A DNA stretch of 64,000 bases from an uncultured Roseobacter sp. GTDB taxonomy: Bacteria > Pseudomonadota > Alphaproteobacteria > Rhodobacterales > Rhodobacteraceae. The stretch covers positions 694,873 to 758,872 of the forward strand of contig NZ_CANKYM010000003.1 in assembly GCF_947488185.1 (NCBI RefSeq). Reading direction: 5' to 3'. The position numbers were made by a program, and so were the translations under genes. Below are positions 9,153 through 18,499 of the stretch, piece by piece (positions within the stretch are counted from its first letter, which is position 1; each line of letters starts with the position of its first letter). Under the pieces are notes generated by a model, which was given only the letters and a program-made list of their open reading frames with translations, was not told the DNA's origin and searched no databases.

Positions 9153-9181
9153 TTGACCCTGCCGGAGGAGCGGCGTAAACC
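9153..9181 (+). promoter_or_regulatory. Candidate sigma-70 promoter of the nuo operon
   Basis: TTGACC (9153-9158) and TAAACC (9176-9181) are separated by 17 bases and lie about 70 bases before the nuoA start. The gap of 307 bases (8945-9251) holds no gene I can support and is the only large gap before the operon. The -10 match is moderate, so this is a candidate only. Confidence 0.4.
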
Positions 9182-9251
9182 CTTTGCAGCCCCAGTCGCT
9201 GCGGGGCAGCATGGCGTGTCGCACGTCAGAGCAGACAAAAGGAGCCAACCC

Positions 9252-10141
<890 letters not shown>

Positions 10142-10150
10142 GGAGGCCCC

Positions 10151-10756
10151 ATGTCTGACGCATTGAAAGAGCTGGGCGCGTATATCGAGGCCAAACGCAC
10201 CGATTGTGTGCTGGCCTGGGACGTGACCCATGGCGAGCTGAACCTCGACGTGACGCCCTCGAACATCACCGGTCTGGCGGAGTTTCTGAAGGCCGACGCG
10301 ACGTGTCAGTTCTCCTCGCTGGTGGACATCACGGCGGTGGATTACACCGGCCGCGCCAAGCGCTTCGACGTGGTTTACCACCTGCTGTCGATGTACCAGA
10401 ACCACCGCATTCGCCTGCGGGTGAGCATCCGCGAGGATGCCATGGTGCCCTCGATCATCTCGGTGCACCCCTCCGCCAACTGGTTCGAGCGCGAAGTGTT
10501 CGACATGTTCGGCATCCTCTTCTCCGGCCATCCGGATCTGCGGCGCATCCTCACGGACTACGGCTTTCGCGGCTATCCGTTGCGCAAGGATTTCCCGACC
10601 ACCGGCTACACCGAAGTGCGATACGACGAGGCACAGAAGCGCGTGGTCTACGAGCCCGTCAGCCTCGTCCAGGAATACCGGCAGTTCGACTTTATGTCCC
10701 CCTGGGAGGGCGCGGAATACATCCTGCCGGGAGATGAAAAGCAGGAGGCCAAGTAA
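10151..10756 (+). CDS. nuoC: NADH-quinone oxidoreductase subunit C
   Basis: The 201-residue protein is the 30-kDa subunit of the peripheral arm, separate from NuoD as in other alphaproteobacteria. It shows the signature [20 protein letters not shown] and ends with the conserved [16 protein letters not shown] precedes the ATG. The stop codon TAA shares its last base with the next start (TAATG). Confidence 0.96.
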   Translation: MSDALKELGAYIEAKRTDCVLAWDVTHGELNLDVTPSNITGLAEFLKADATCQFSSLVDITAVDYTGRAKRFDVVYHLLSMYQNHRIRLRVSIREDAMVPSIISVHPSANWFEREVFDMFGILFSGHPDLRRILTDYGFRGYPLRKDFPTTGYTEVRYDEAQKRVVYEPVSLVQEYRQFDFMSPWEGAEYILPGDEKQEAK

Positions 10757-10929
10757 TGGACGGCATGTGGTGGCTGATCCTCTCGGCCCTGACAGCGATC
10801 CCGATGATCAAGCTGCTGCCGTTTTTCGGCATCAACAAATACTGGGCGGCGGCCTGCCTGATCCCGCTGGGCACAATTGCCCTGCTGTGGTGGATGGGCC
10901 TGAAGCTGCAGGAACTGGAGAAGCGGTGA
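10756..10929 (+). CDS. Nuo-operon microprotein of 57 residues (two membrane helices)
   Basis: The 57-residue frame begins at the TAATG overlap with nuoC and ends at a TGATG overlap with the next gene. It has AGGAGG at 10743-10748 at a proper distance. The product has two hydrophobic stretches (about residues 5-22 and 30-48) and a charged tail KLQELEKR. The two one-base junctions and the good ribosome site argue that it is real. It is probably an inner-membrane partner of complex I, but no homology to a known subunit is visible. Confidence 0.7.
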   Translation: MDGMWWLILSALTAIPMIKLLPFFGINKYWAAACLIPLGTIALLWWMGLKLQELEKR

Positions 10930-11120
10930 TGTGGTTTGAGTTTCTCGGAGAATTGGGAGCGTTTTTGGCTGGATTGGCAGCCGCCACATCTGTGAGCTTG
11001 GCGCAATTTAAAAAAAAGCTGATTCCTGATGGCGGGGGATTCCACGTCCCCTGGAAAGTCAACAATATCAACGGCGTTGTTACGCCAGTTCCCCCAAATG
11101 GGTTGAGGACGACACAATGA
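10929..11120 (+). CDS. Nuo-operon small protein of 63 residues
   Basis: The frame overlaps the 57-residue gene by one base and nuoD by four bases. The N-terminus ([20 protein letters not shown]) can form one membrane helix. The rest is polar with a Gly/Pro-rich, Asn-rich tail. Base use looks more AT-rich than the flanking nuo genes. I recognise no family. Its existence is supported by the tight coupling at both ends rather than by homology. Confidence 0.6.
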   Translation: MWFEFLGELGAFLAGLAAATSVSLAQFKKKLIPDGGGFHVPWKVNNINGVVTPVPPNGLRTTQ

Positions 11121-12343
11121 TGGACGGCACCAAAGGCTTTGAAGACGCCCTCACGGGCGAGCAAAAAATCCGCAACTTCAACATCAACTTCGGACCACAA
11201 CACCCGGCGGCCCACGGCGTGCTGCGGCTGGTGCTGGAGCTTGACGGCGAGATCGTGGAACGCTGCGACCCGCATATCGGGCTGCTCCACCGGGGTACCG
11301 AAAAGCTGATGGAAAGCCGGACCTACCTGCAGAACCTGCCGTATTTCGACCGGCTCGACTATGTGGCACCGATGAACCAGGAGCACGCCTGGTGTCTGGC
11401 CATCGAAAAACTGACGGGCGTGGAAGTCCCCCGCCGCGCCAGCCTTATCCGCGTGCTCTTCTGCGAGATCGGGCGCGTCTTGAACCACTTGCTGAACGTC
11501 ACCACGCAGGCGATGGACGTGGGCGCGCTGACCCCGCCGCTTTGGGGCTTCGAGGAACGCGAAGAGCTGATGATCTTTTATGAGCGGGCCTGCGGCGCGC
11601 GTTTGCACGCGGCCTATTTCCGGCCCGGCGGTGTGCATCAGGACCTCACGCCAGAGCTGCTCGACGATATCGAGGCCTGGGCCAAGAAATTCATGACCGG
11701 CTTTATGGTCGATATCGACGGGCTGCTGACCGAGAACCGCATCTTCAAGCAGCGCAACGCGGATATCTGCGTCGTCACCGAGGAAGACATCCTTGAATAC
11801 GGGTTTTCCGGTGTGATGGTGCGCGGCTCCGGCCTTGCCTGGGATCTGCGCCGCGCGCAGCCCTATGAATGCTACGACGAGTTCGATTTCCAGATCCCCG
11901 TCGGCAAGAACGGCGACTGCTATGACCGCTATCTGGTGCGGATGGAAGAGATGCGCCAGTCGGTCTCGATCATCCATCAGGCGATTGAGAAACTGCGCGC
12001 GCCAGACGGGCAGGGCGACATCCTTGCGCGTGGCAAGATCACCCCGCCGAGCCGCGCAGACATGAAAACCTCGATGGAAAGCCTGATCCACCACTTCAAG
12101 CTCTACACCGAAGGCTTCCACGTGCCCGAAGGCGAGGTCTACTGCGCGGTCGAGGCGCCCAAGGGCGAGTTCGGCGTGTATCTGGTGGCCGATGGCACCA
12201 ACAAACCCTACCGCTGCAAAATCCGCGCGCCCGGATTCCTGCACCTGCAGGCCATGGACCACATGTCGCGCGGCCACCAACTGGCGGATGTGGCGGCGAT
12301 CATCGGAACCATGGACGTGGTCTTCGGGGAGGTTGATCGTTGA
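11117..12343 (+). CDS. nuoD: NADH-quinone oxidoreductase subunit D
   Basis: The 408-residue 49-kDa subunit helps form the quinone-binding pocket. The N-terminus has [26 protein letters not shown] with the conserved His of the quinone site, and the middle has [16 protein letters not shown]. The C-terminus ends in the standard [14 protein letters not shown]. Two ATGs (11117 and 11120) are possible. The stop overlaps the next gene by four bases (TTGA). Confidence 0.96.
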   Translation: MMDGTKGFEDALTGEQKIRNFNINFGPQHPAAHGVLRLVLELDGEIVERCDPHIGLLHRGTEKLMESRTYLQNLPYFDRLDYVAPMNQEHAWCLAIEKLTGVEVPRRASLIRVLFCEIGRVLNHLLNVTTQAMDVGALTPPLWGFEEREELMIFYERACGARLHAAYFRPGGVHQDLTPELLDDIEAWAKKFMTGFMVDIDGLLTENRIFKQRNADICVVTEEDILEYGFSGVMVRGSGLAWDLRRAQPYECYDEFDFQIPVGKNGDCYDRYLVRMEEMRQSVSIIHQAIEKLRAPDGQGDILARGKITPPSRADMKTSMESLIHHFKLYTEGFHVPEGEVYCAVEAPKGEFGVYLVADGTNKPYRCKIRAPGFLHLQAMDHMSRGHQLADVAAIIGTMDVVFGEVDR

Positions 12344-12846
12344 ACGTCAGGTCGAAAACCGGATCACGGGTAACGATGGTTCTGACGAGCGCTGCAGTTT
12401 GTTTTGGATGCGGGCTGGCGTCGGCAGAAACGATGTCCGAGTTGATCGACGCGTCCATAGGCCACGTCAAGATCCGCGATAATGTCGTGTTCATTGAAAC
12501 GGAGACCGGCGGAAGCTTCTGCAAGATTGACGTCGGTGACGAGGTATTTACGGCCTTTGCGCAGGGCGCGCCGGTGAGCGGTAGCAACATAACCTGTTTT
12601 CCCTACGGTCTGCTCGACGCTGATTTCGTCTCCTCGGGCAAACGCGACTTTACCGATTTCATCGACGACTCGGAAGGCTATGAGAATGTTCGTGACGGGG
12701 TGATCCTTGTCCAGGATGGCGCTGCCACATCCCTGTGTCAGGTCGCGATTTCCGATGATGATTTCACCCGTTTCGCCGCTGAAGGAACAAGCGGTGTTCA
12801 GGACGCGCGCGCTGTTTGCGTTGCCATAGATGAGCTTGAGAGTTAA
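12340..12846 (+). CDS. Exported nuo-operon protein with an internal repeat and four cysteines
   Basis: The 168-residue protein starts at TTG 12340, overlapping the nuoD stop. It has a signal peptide (residues about 10-29, ending GLASA). The mature part contains two related units of about 48 residues, R46-D93 and R118-L166. Each has the pattern RDxV..S.C....D..F..FA....C. Cys61/Cys86 and Cys133/Cys160 sit at matching places and could form two disulfides in the periplasm. The next gene, nuoE, starts on the base after the stop. I recognise no named family. Confidence 0.65.
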   Translation: MNVRSKTGSRVTMVLTSAAVCFGCGLASAETMSELIDASIGHVKIRDNVVFIETETGGSFCKIDVGDEVFTAFAQGAPVSGSNITCFPYGLLDADFVSSGKRDFTDFIDDSEGYENVRDGVILVQDGAATSLCQVAISDDDFTRFAAEGTSGVQDARAVCVAIDELES

Positions 12847-13944
12847 ATGCTGAGACGCCTTCACCCCGACCAACCCGAGAGCTTCGCCTTTACGCCTGAC
12901 AATCAGGCCTGGGCAGAGGGTCAGATGACAAAATACCCCGAGGGGCGACAGGCCTCGGCCATCATCCCGCTGCTCTGGCGGGCACAGGAGCAGGAAGGGT
13001 GGCTGAGCCGCCCGGCGATCGAACATGTGGCGGCGATGCTGGGGTTGAGCTATATCCGCGCTTTGGAAGTGGCGACATTCTACTTCATGTTCCAGCTGCA
13101 ACCCGTTGGTAAAATTGCGCATATTCAGGTCTGCGGAACAACCTCCTGCATGATCTGCGGTGCCGAAGATCTTGTCGCAGTGTGCAAGGAAAAGATCGCG
13201 CCGAATGCTCATGAGCTGTCGGCAGATGGGAATTTCTCTTGGGAAGAGGTCGAATGCCTCGGGTCCTGCTCCAACGCGCCGATGGCGCAGATCGGCAAGG
13301 ATTACTACGAAGATCTGACCGCCGCGCGGATGGGCGAGCTCATCGATGAGCTCGCCGCAGGCAAGGTACCCGTGCCAGGCCCGCAGAACGGGCGCTATGC
13401 AGCAGAGCCGTTGGACGGGCTGACGTCGCTGAAAGATCATGACAGCGGCAAGACGCAGTACAATGCGAGCGTACAGCTGGCCGTGGACATCGGCGACACC
13501 GTCAAGCGGATCGACGGAAAAGAGGTGCCGCTGTTGATGCCGTGGCAGGGCAAACCGGCCAATGCATCCGGTAAGCCTGCGAAAGATGCGCGCCCTGCCG
13601 AAGGGGCTCCGGCGGACAGGACCGGCGTGACCGAACAGCAGGCCACGGAGACCTCGAAGGCCAAACCACCGTCAAAGGCGGACCCGGGCCCGGGTGAGAA
13701 GCCGCAAGCCCTTTCCGCCGCGCGGGACAGTGGCGCGGATGATCTGAAGAAAATCAAGGGGATCGGACCGAAGCTGGAGAAGCTGCTCAACACCATGGGC
13801 TTTTACCACTTTGATCAGATCGCTGCCTGGACGGAGACGGAAGTGGCCTGGGTGGATGAGAACCTGGAGGGCTTCAAGGGCCGCGTGACGCGGGACAACT
13901 GGGTCGCGCAGGCGCGCAGCCTCGCTGATGGCGCATCCACGTGA
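12847..13944 (+). CDS. nuoE: NADH-quinone oxidoreductase subunit E with C-terminal helix-hairpin-helix extension
   Basis: Residues 1 to about 200 are the normal 24-kDa subunit, with [2Fe-2S] cluster N1a ligands Cys96, Cys101, Cys137 and Cys141 (CGTTSCMIC and CLGSC). The protein continues to 365 residues. A Pro/Ala/Lys-rich linker leads to a final domain (about 296-362) that contains [17 protein letters not shown], a helix-hairpin-helix of the H3TH type. Such long NuoE proteins occur in Rhodobacter relatives. The same end domain is found in the next gene. What the extra domain binds is unknown. Confidence 0.94.
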   Translation: MLRRLHPDQPESFAFTPDNQAWAEGQMTKYPEGRQASAIIPLLWRAQEQEGWLSRPAIEHVAAMLGLSYIRALEVATFYFMFQLQPVGKIAHIQVCGTTSCMICGAEDLVAVCKEKIAPNAHELSADGNFSWEEVECLGSCSNAPMAQIGKDYYEDLTAARMGELIDELAAGKVPVPGPQNGRYAAEPLDGLTSLKDHDSGKTQYNASVQLAVDIGDTVKRIDGKEVPLLMPWQGKPANASGKPAKDARPAEGAPADRTGVTEQQATETSKAKPPSKADPGPGEKPQALSAARDSGADDLKKIKGIGPKLEKLLNTMGFYHFDQIAAWTETEVAWVDENLEGFKGRVTRDNWVAQARSLADGAST

Positions 13945-13954
13945 ATTTCCAAAA

Positions 13955-13972
13955 TTGTTAAAATCCGATAAT
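13955..13972 (+). promoter_or_regulatory. AT-rich leader with possible internal promoter
   Basis: The 70-base gap after nuoE is unusually AT-rich for this window and includes TTGTTA (13955-13960) and GATAAT (13967-13972). The spacing is too short for both to serve as one promoter; GATAAT alone is a good -10. The next gene may thus be expressed partly on its own. Evidence is weak. Confidence 0.25.
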
Positions 13973-14014
13973 GTGAGAGACTGACAGGGAAAAACAGGAA
14001 AAAAAGGTACCGGG

Positions 14015-14716
14015 ATGGACAACAATAACGGAATGATCGGCATGGCTCTGGGGAGTTGGCTTGTGGCACTGGCAGGGGGCGTCTTGGCGGCCGTTCTGCT
14101 GTGGGTTCTGGGCGGATGGAGTTTCATGCAGGGCGCCTTTGTCGGGCTCTTGGTTTTTGTCATCTTTGGCGGGGTCATCAGTTGGATCATGAGCCGTCCG
14201 CTGTCTGCGCCGAACGCCCCGCGTACTCAGGCAACGGATGCGCCTGCGGCCGCCCCCGCAAAACCCGCGGCTCAGGCCGCCCCGGTTGCCCCGGCTGTCG
14301 CACCAAGCCCGTCGGAGGAGGCGAAGGTCAAACCGTCCAAGCGCCTGCCGGGTCAGGAAGAGCTGTCCGCGCGAAAGGGGGATTGGAAGTACGAAAAGGA
14401 GCCGGAAGCCGAATCTGTGGTCAAGCCGGTGAAGAAAGTCGCGAAAAAGGCGGCACCGGCGACCGAAAGTGCGGAGCGCCCCGCGGCGTTGTCCGATACA
14501 CCTCGTGCGGGTGGGGCGGATGACCTGAAAAAGATCAGCGGTGTGGGCCCGAAGCTGGAAGAAACGCTGAATGGGCTGGGGATCTGGCACTTCGATCAGG
14601 TGGCGGCGTTGACGCCTTCGGACATCGCCTGGGTTGACGAGCGTCTGCGCTTCAAAGGCCGGATCGAACGGGACGACTGGGTGGGACAGGCCAAGAAACT
14701 GGCCAGCGGCGAATAG
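14015..14716 (+). CDS. Membrane protein sharing the NuoE helix-hairpin-helix C-terminus
   Basis: The 233-residue protein has two N-terminal hydrophobic segments (about residues 12-33 and 38-58), then an Ala/Pro-rich linker and a Lys-rich stretch. It ends in a domain (about 166-231) with DDLKKISGVGPKLEETLNG. That domain is plainly related to the NuoE extension, including HFDQVAAL, IAWVDERL, FKGRIERD and DWVGQAKKLA. It could tether something to the membrane through the shared domain. It resembles the predicted flap-endonuclease-like H3TH family by motif, but a nuclease role is not supported here. Confidence 0.8.
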   Translation: MDNNNGMIGMALGSWLVALAGGVLAAVLLWVLGGWSFMQGAFVGLLVFVIFGGVISWIMSRPLSAPNAPRTQATDAPAAAPAKPAAQAAPVAPAVAPSPSEEAKVKPSKRLPGQEELSARKGDWKYEKEPEAESVVKPVKKVAKKAAPATESAERPAALSDTPRAGGADDLKKISGVGPKLEETLNGLGIWHFDQVAALTPSDIAWVDERLRFKGRIERDDWVGQAKKLASGE

Positions 14717-14760
14717 ACGCGACGAAACGATAGAGCGAAAGACGGAAGGCAAGACCGTTC

Positions 14761-15009
14761 ATGAGTGCGCAGGATCAGGACAGGCAGGCGCGTGAGCGCG
14801 CGCTGGCCGCCAAGGGGCGGCTGGTCAGCCTTGTGATCGTGGGCACGATGGTCTTGTGGCTGCTCGCACTCTGGCTGGGGCCAAAGCTGGGCATGCCCGG
14901 ACGCTATGCGTTTCTGTTCGATTTTGCGGCACTTGCAGGGCTCTTCTGGGCGCTGGTGGTGTCATTACAGATACGGCGCGCGCGCAAACACGCGCGCGGC
15001 AACGAGTGA
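14761..15009 (+). CDS. DUF5337-type membrane protein
   Basis: The 82-residue protein has a charged N-terminus (QDQDRQARERALAAKGR), two membrane helices (about residues 21-39 and 48-68) and a basic tail RRARKHARGNE. I recognise it as the DUF5337 family found in Rhodobacteraceae nuo operons. It lies 12 bases before nuoF. Its two-helix shape would suit an accessory membrane subunit or assembly helper, but no function is established. Confidence 0.8.
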   Translation: MSAQDQDRQARERALAAKGRLVSLVIVGTMVLWLLALWLGPKLGMPGRYAFLFDFAALAGLFWALVVSLQIRRARKHARGNE

Positions 15010-15021
15010 GAGGGGAGCGCA

Positions 15022-16323
15022 ATGCTTCAGGACAAGGACCGGATCTTCACCAATATCTACGGCATGCATGACCGCACGCTGAAGGGCGCACAGCAACGTG
15101 GCCATTGGGATGGCACGGCGGACATCATCAAGAAGGGGCGCGACTGGATCGTGGACCAGATGAAAGCCTCCGGTCTGCGCGGGCGCGGTGGCGCGGGCTT
15201 CCCGACGGGGTTGAAGTGGTCCTTTATGCCGAAGGAAAGCGATGGGCGGCCCGCGTACCTGGTGGTGAATGCCGACGAATCCGAGCCGGGCACCTGCAAG
15301 GACCGGGAGATCATGCGGCATGATCCGCACACGCTGGTCGAAGGCTGCCTGATTGCGTCTTTCGCGATGAACGCGCATGCCTGCTACATCTACATTCGCG
15401 GCGAATACATCCGCGAGAAAGAGGCGCTGCAGGCTGCCATTGACGAGGCCTATGACGCCGGGCTGATCGGCAAGAACGCCGCCGGATCCGGCTGGGACTT
15501 CGATCTCTATCTGCACCATGGCGCGGGCGCCTATATCTGCGGTGAAGAGACCGCGCTTCTGGAAAGCCTTGAGGGCAAGAAGGGCATGCCGCGCATGAAG
15601 CCGCCGTTCCCGGCGGGCGCGGGGCTCTATGGCTGCCCGACCACGGTGAACAACGTGGAATCGATTGCGGTAGTGCCGACGATCCTGCGGCGCGGGCCGG
15701 AGTGGTTCGCAGGCTTTGGTCGCGCGAACAACGCAGGCACCAAGCTCTTTGCGATTTCGGGCCATGTGAACAACCCCTGCGTGGTCGAAGAGGCCATGTC
15801 GATCACCTTCGAGGAACTGATCGAGACCCATTGCGGCGGTATCCGCGGCGGCTGGGACAACCTCAAGGCGGTCATTCCCGGCGGGTCCTCGGTGCCGATG
15901 ATCCCGGGCAAGGACATGAAAGACGCGATCATGGATTTCGACTACCTGCGCGAGCAGCGGTCAGGTCTGGGCACGGCAGCGGTGATCGTGATGGACAACT
16001 CTACGGATGTGATCAAGGCGATCTGGCGGCTGTCGAAGTTCTACAAGCACGAGAGTTGTGGGCAGTGCACGCCCTGCCGCGAGGGCACCGGCTGGATGAT
16101 GCGGGTGATGGACCGTCTGGTCACCGGCGAGGCCGAGCCCGAAGAGATCGACATGCTGCTGGATGTGACCAAACAGGTCGAAGGCCATACCATCTGCGCG
16201 CTCGGCGATGCGGCAGCATGGCCCATCCAGGGCCTCATCCGCCATTTCCGGGATGAGATCGAGGACCGGATCAAGCACAAGCACAAGCGCACGGGCCGCG
16301 TGAGCGCGGTGGCGGCGGAGTGA
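15022..16323 (+). CDS. nuoF: NADH-quinone oxidoreductase subunit F
   Basis: The 433-residue subunit takes electrons from NADH onto FMN. The NADH/FMN site is visible as [17 protein letters not shown] (from about residue 52) and [15 protein letters not shown] (from 82). The N3 [4Fe-4S] ligands are Cys346, Cys349 and Cys352 (CGQCTPC) plus Cys392 (HTICALGD). GAGAGGGGAG stands before the ATG. Length is standard. Confidence 0.97.
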   Translation: MLQDKDRIFTNIYGMHDRTLKGAQQRGHWDGTADIIKKGRDWIVDQMKASGLRGRGGAGFPTGLKWSFMPKESDGRPAYLVVNADESEPGTCKDREIMRHDPHTLVEGCLIASFAMNAHACYIYIRGEYIREKEALQAAIDEAYDAGLIGKNAAGSGWDFDLYLHHGAGAYICGEETALLESLEGKKGMPRMKPPFPAGAGLYGCPTTVNNVESIAVVPTILRRGPEWFAGFGRANNAGTKLFAISGHVNNPCVVEEAMSITFEELIETHCGGIRGGWDNLKAVIPGGSSVPMIPGKDMKDAIMDFDYLREQRSGLGTAAVIVMDNSTDVIKAIWRLSKFYKHESCGQCTPCREGTGWMMRVMDRLVTGEAEPEEIDMLLDVTKQVEGHTICALGDAAAWPIQGLIRHFRDEIEDRIKHKHKRTGRVSAVAAE

Positions 16324-16327
16324 TGAC

Positions 16328-16618
16328 GTGCGCTGGTTGCGAGCAGACCCTATCTTCAGCAAGGCCGTTGACGGTGCCTGTCCTGCATGCGGCTACGACA
16401 ATGGCACGCAATATGGCGCCTTCGATTGTCGGGACTGTGGTCAATTCATTGAATATGCAAAGGCACCATCACGCCCTGTCCGAATGGCTAAGGGTAACTG
16501 GCACATCTATCTTGTCGGAGGTATTGTCTTGGCGGCGGTTGTCATCGCGCTGGGGACACTTGCGGATCCTTACATTAGCTGGGAACCGCGTGGTTTGTTC
16601 AGGCACGGCCTCGAGTAA
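16328..16618 (+). CDS. Zinc-ribbon membrane protein in the nuo operon
   Basis: The 96-residue protein starts at GTG 16328, four bases after the nuoF stop. A four-cysteine ribbon is clear: Cys18-Pro-Ala-Cys21 and Cys34-Arg-Asp-Cys37. One membrane helix follows (about residues 57-80, IYLVGGIVLAAVVIALGTLA), then a short tail. The four cysteines could hold zinc or an iron-sulfur centre on the cytoplasmic side. Base use looks more AT-rich than nuoF. No family name is recognised. Confidence 0.7.
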   Translation: MRWLRADPIFSKAVDGACPACGYDNGTQYGAFDCRDCGQFIEYAKAPSRPVRMAKGNWHIYLVGGIVLAAVVIALGTLADPYISWEPRGLFRHGLE

Positions 16619-16627
16619 GATGCTTCC

Positions 16628-17122
16628 ATGACTGTTGCCCGCCACCTCGCTGAATTCAACATCGGCATCCTCCAATACGATTGGGACGATCCGCGTGTGG
16701 CGGATTTCGTGAACGGGATGGACCTTGTGAACGGGATCGCGCAACGCAGTCCGGGTTTTGTGTGGATGATGGACGAGGAGGCGATGGAGACGGCGCAAAC
16801 TGATCCCGACGGGCCGCTCGGGGGCAACCCGCGCACGGCCTCGACGCTCTCGGTCTGGGAGGACGCCGAAAGCCTTGAGCACTTTGTCTGGAACACGGTG
16901 CACAAGCAGTTCTATGACCGGAAGGAAGAATGGTACGGCGCGGTTGAGACGCTGCGGCTGGTGATGTGGTGGGTCCCGGAAGGGCATCGGCCCTCCATCG
17001 AGGAAGCCATGGCGCGGTTCCGTCATCTGGAACAACACGGCGAAACGGAACATGCCTTTGGCTGGTCGCATCTGAAAGATGCTCAGCTCTGGAAGCAAAA
17101 GCAATGCGGGACCGCGGCATGA
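16628..17122 (+). CDS. DUF3291 protein, first of a tandem pair
   Basis: The 164-residue protein has the DUF3291 pattern LAEFNIGILQYDWDDPRVADF, NTVHKQFYDRKEEWYG and MWWVPEGHRPSIEEAMARF. The fold is expected to be a ferredoxin-like (ABM-type) alpha/beta barrel. It overlaps the second copy by four bases (ATGA). No cysteine cluster or cofactor motif is visible. The role inside a complex I operon is unknown. Confidence 0.82.
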   Translation: MTVARHLAEFNIGILQYDWDDPRVADFVNGMDLVNGIAQRSPGFVWMMDEEAMETAQTDPDGPLGGNPRTASTLSVWEDAESLEHFVWNTVHKQFYDRKEEWYGAVETLRLVMWWVPEGHRPSIEEAMARFRHLEQHGETEHAFGWSHLKDAQLWKQKQCGTAA

Positions 17123-17613
17123 TCGGACATCATCTTGCTGAACTCAATGTGGGTCGCCTTGTCGCCCCCATCGATGATCCGCGCGTCGCTGACTTCATGG
17201 CGAACCTCGACCGGATCAACGGGTTGGGCAAGCGCATGCCGGGGTTCGTGTGGATGATGGAAGGCTCTGGCGCGCCGGGCACCGGCAATACGGAAAACGC
17301 GATCGGGGGCGATCCGCTCTTTGTACCGAACCTGAGTGTCTGGGAAACGGCTGAGGCGCTGGAGACCTTTGTCTGGGGGACCATCCACAAGCAGTTCTAC
17401 GACCGGCGGGCCGAATGGTTCGAGGTGCTCGGAGAGATGCATTTTGTGATGTGGTGGGTGCCCGAAGGGCATGAACCGACGCTTCAGGAAGCGCTCGACC
17501 GGTTGGAACACCTGAAAAAACATGGGGACAGCGACCACGCCTTTGGCTGGGCGCATTTAAAAGAGGCCCACCTGTGGCAGCGCAATACCTGCGCGCCGGT
17601 GGCGGCGGAGTGA
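17119..17613 (+). CDS. DUF3291 protein, second of a tandem pair
   Basis: Also 164 residues, this copy matches the first along its length (LAELNVGRLVAPIDDPRVADF, GTIHKQFYDRRAEWFE, MWWVPEGHEPTLQEALDRL). It clearly arose by duplication and has since diverged. The ATG at 17119 gives the ATGA overlap and equal length; an in-frame ATG at 17104 is also possible. If the fold is ABM-like, the two products could form a heterodimer, which is inference. Confidence 0.82.
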   Translation: MIGHHLAELNVGRLVAPIDDPRVADFMANLDRINGLGKRMPGFVWMMEGSGAPGTGNTENAIGGDPLFVPNLSVWETAEALETFVWGTIHKQFYDRRAEWFEVLGEMHFVMWWVPEGHEPTLQEALDRLEHLKKHGDSDHAFGWAHLKEAHLWQRNTCAPVAAE

Positions 17614-17618
17614 GTGTC

Positions 17619-17942
17619 ATGAGATTTACCGTTGGAAGTTTGATTGTTTGCGCCGTGCTCGCCGGATGCAGCAGCGATGCAGAGAAATTGCGGTTCGACG
17701 GGCAGTTCTACCGTACGAAATTGTCCGATCTGGACGAGCGGCACAAGTTCCAGGTGACGGCCTCACCGGTATCGGCCTCGCTGGAAGGGGCCCGTGAGGC
17801 AGCGCGCTATGAGGCGACGGTATTCTGTGTGAACGAATATGGCAGTTCCGCCATCGAATGGGTTGTGGGGCCCGATGACCCTGATGAGGCGCTGCCCATC
17901 GACAACAACACGCTGACATTGCAGGGGGCCTGCCCGCAGTGA
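17619..17942 (+). CDS. Small lipoprotein in the nuo operon
   Basis: The 107-residue protein begins MRFTVGSLIVCAVLAGCSS, a lipoprotein signal with lipobox LAGC (Cys17). The mature part contains AAREAARYEATVFCVNEYGSS and ends LQGACPQ, with two further cysteines that could pair. The ATG at 17619 fits the signal peptide; an upstream extension does not. It would sit on the periplasmic face of the inner or outer membrane. I see no named domain. Confidence 0.7.
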   Translation: MRFTVGSLIVCAVLAGCSSDAEKLRFDGQFYRTKLSDLDERHKFQVTASPVSASLEGAREAARYEATVFCVNEYGSSAIEWVVGPDDPDEALPIDNNTLTLQGACPQ

Positions 17943-18052
17943 CCCCACGCGTCGCATATCTGGCGTCTCGCCGCATGTTATTGCATAGCAAGACCTGCGC
18001 TCCCCATTTCATGGGGTGGATGGGGCATACTGCCCTGCGCAGGAGACCGGAT

Positions 18053-18460
18053 ATGAAAAAGAGTGTTGTGACGTTGGCCACGGTGGCCGCGTTGACCGTA
18101 ACAGGTGCGACCGCTGACAACCCGCCACTGCGGGAAGTGAAATCCATTGATGATGGGCTTTTTGTGGTCGGTCTCGCCGACCAAATCCGCAAGAATTGCC
18201 CCGACATTTCGGCACGGGTCTTCCGGGCGCTGGGAGCTCTGCAGGATTTGCATTCTCAGGCGCTTGCGATGGGCTACACGAAGTCGGAGATTGATGCCCA
18301 TATCGACTCGGATGCGGAAAAAGACCGTCTGCGCACCCGCGCGGCAGACTATATGGCCGCGCAAGGACTGAAGCCGGACGCGGCGGGATACTGTGCCCTG
18401 GGCAGGGCGGAAATTGAACGTAACAGCACCGTTGGTGTGCTGCTGCGCGAACAGAATTGA
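18053..18460 (+). CDS. DUF5333-type exported protein
   Basis: The 135-residue protein has a signal peptide (MKKSVVTLATVAALTVTGATA) and the DUF5333 pattern with NPPLREVKSIDDGLFVVGLADQIRKNC. A second cysteine is in AAGYCALGRAEI. AGGAGA lies at 18041-18046. It is found in Rhodobacteraceae between nuoF and nuoG and is predicted to be periplasmic. No function is known. The 110-base gap before it holds no gene I can support. Confidence 0.82.
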   Translation: MKKSVVTLATVAALTVTGATADNPPLREVKSIDDGLFVVGLADQIRKNCPDISARVFRALGALQDLHSQALAMGYTKSEIDAHIDSDAEKDRLRTRAADYMAAQGLKPDAAGYCALGRAEIERNSTVGVLLREQN

Positions 18461-18499
18461 TCTGCGGCCAAGGCTGCATGTGGAACAAAGGCACATGAT

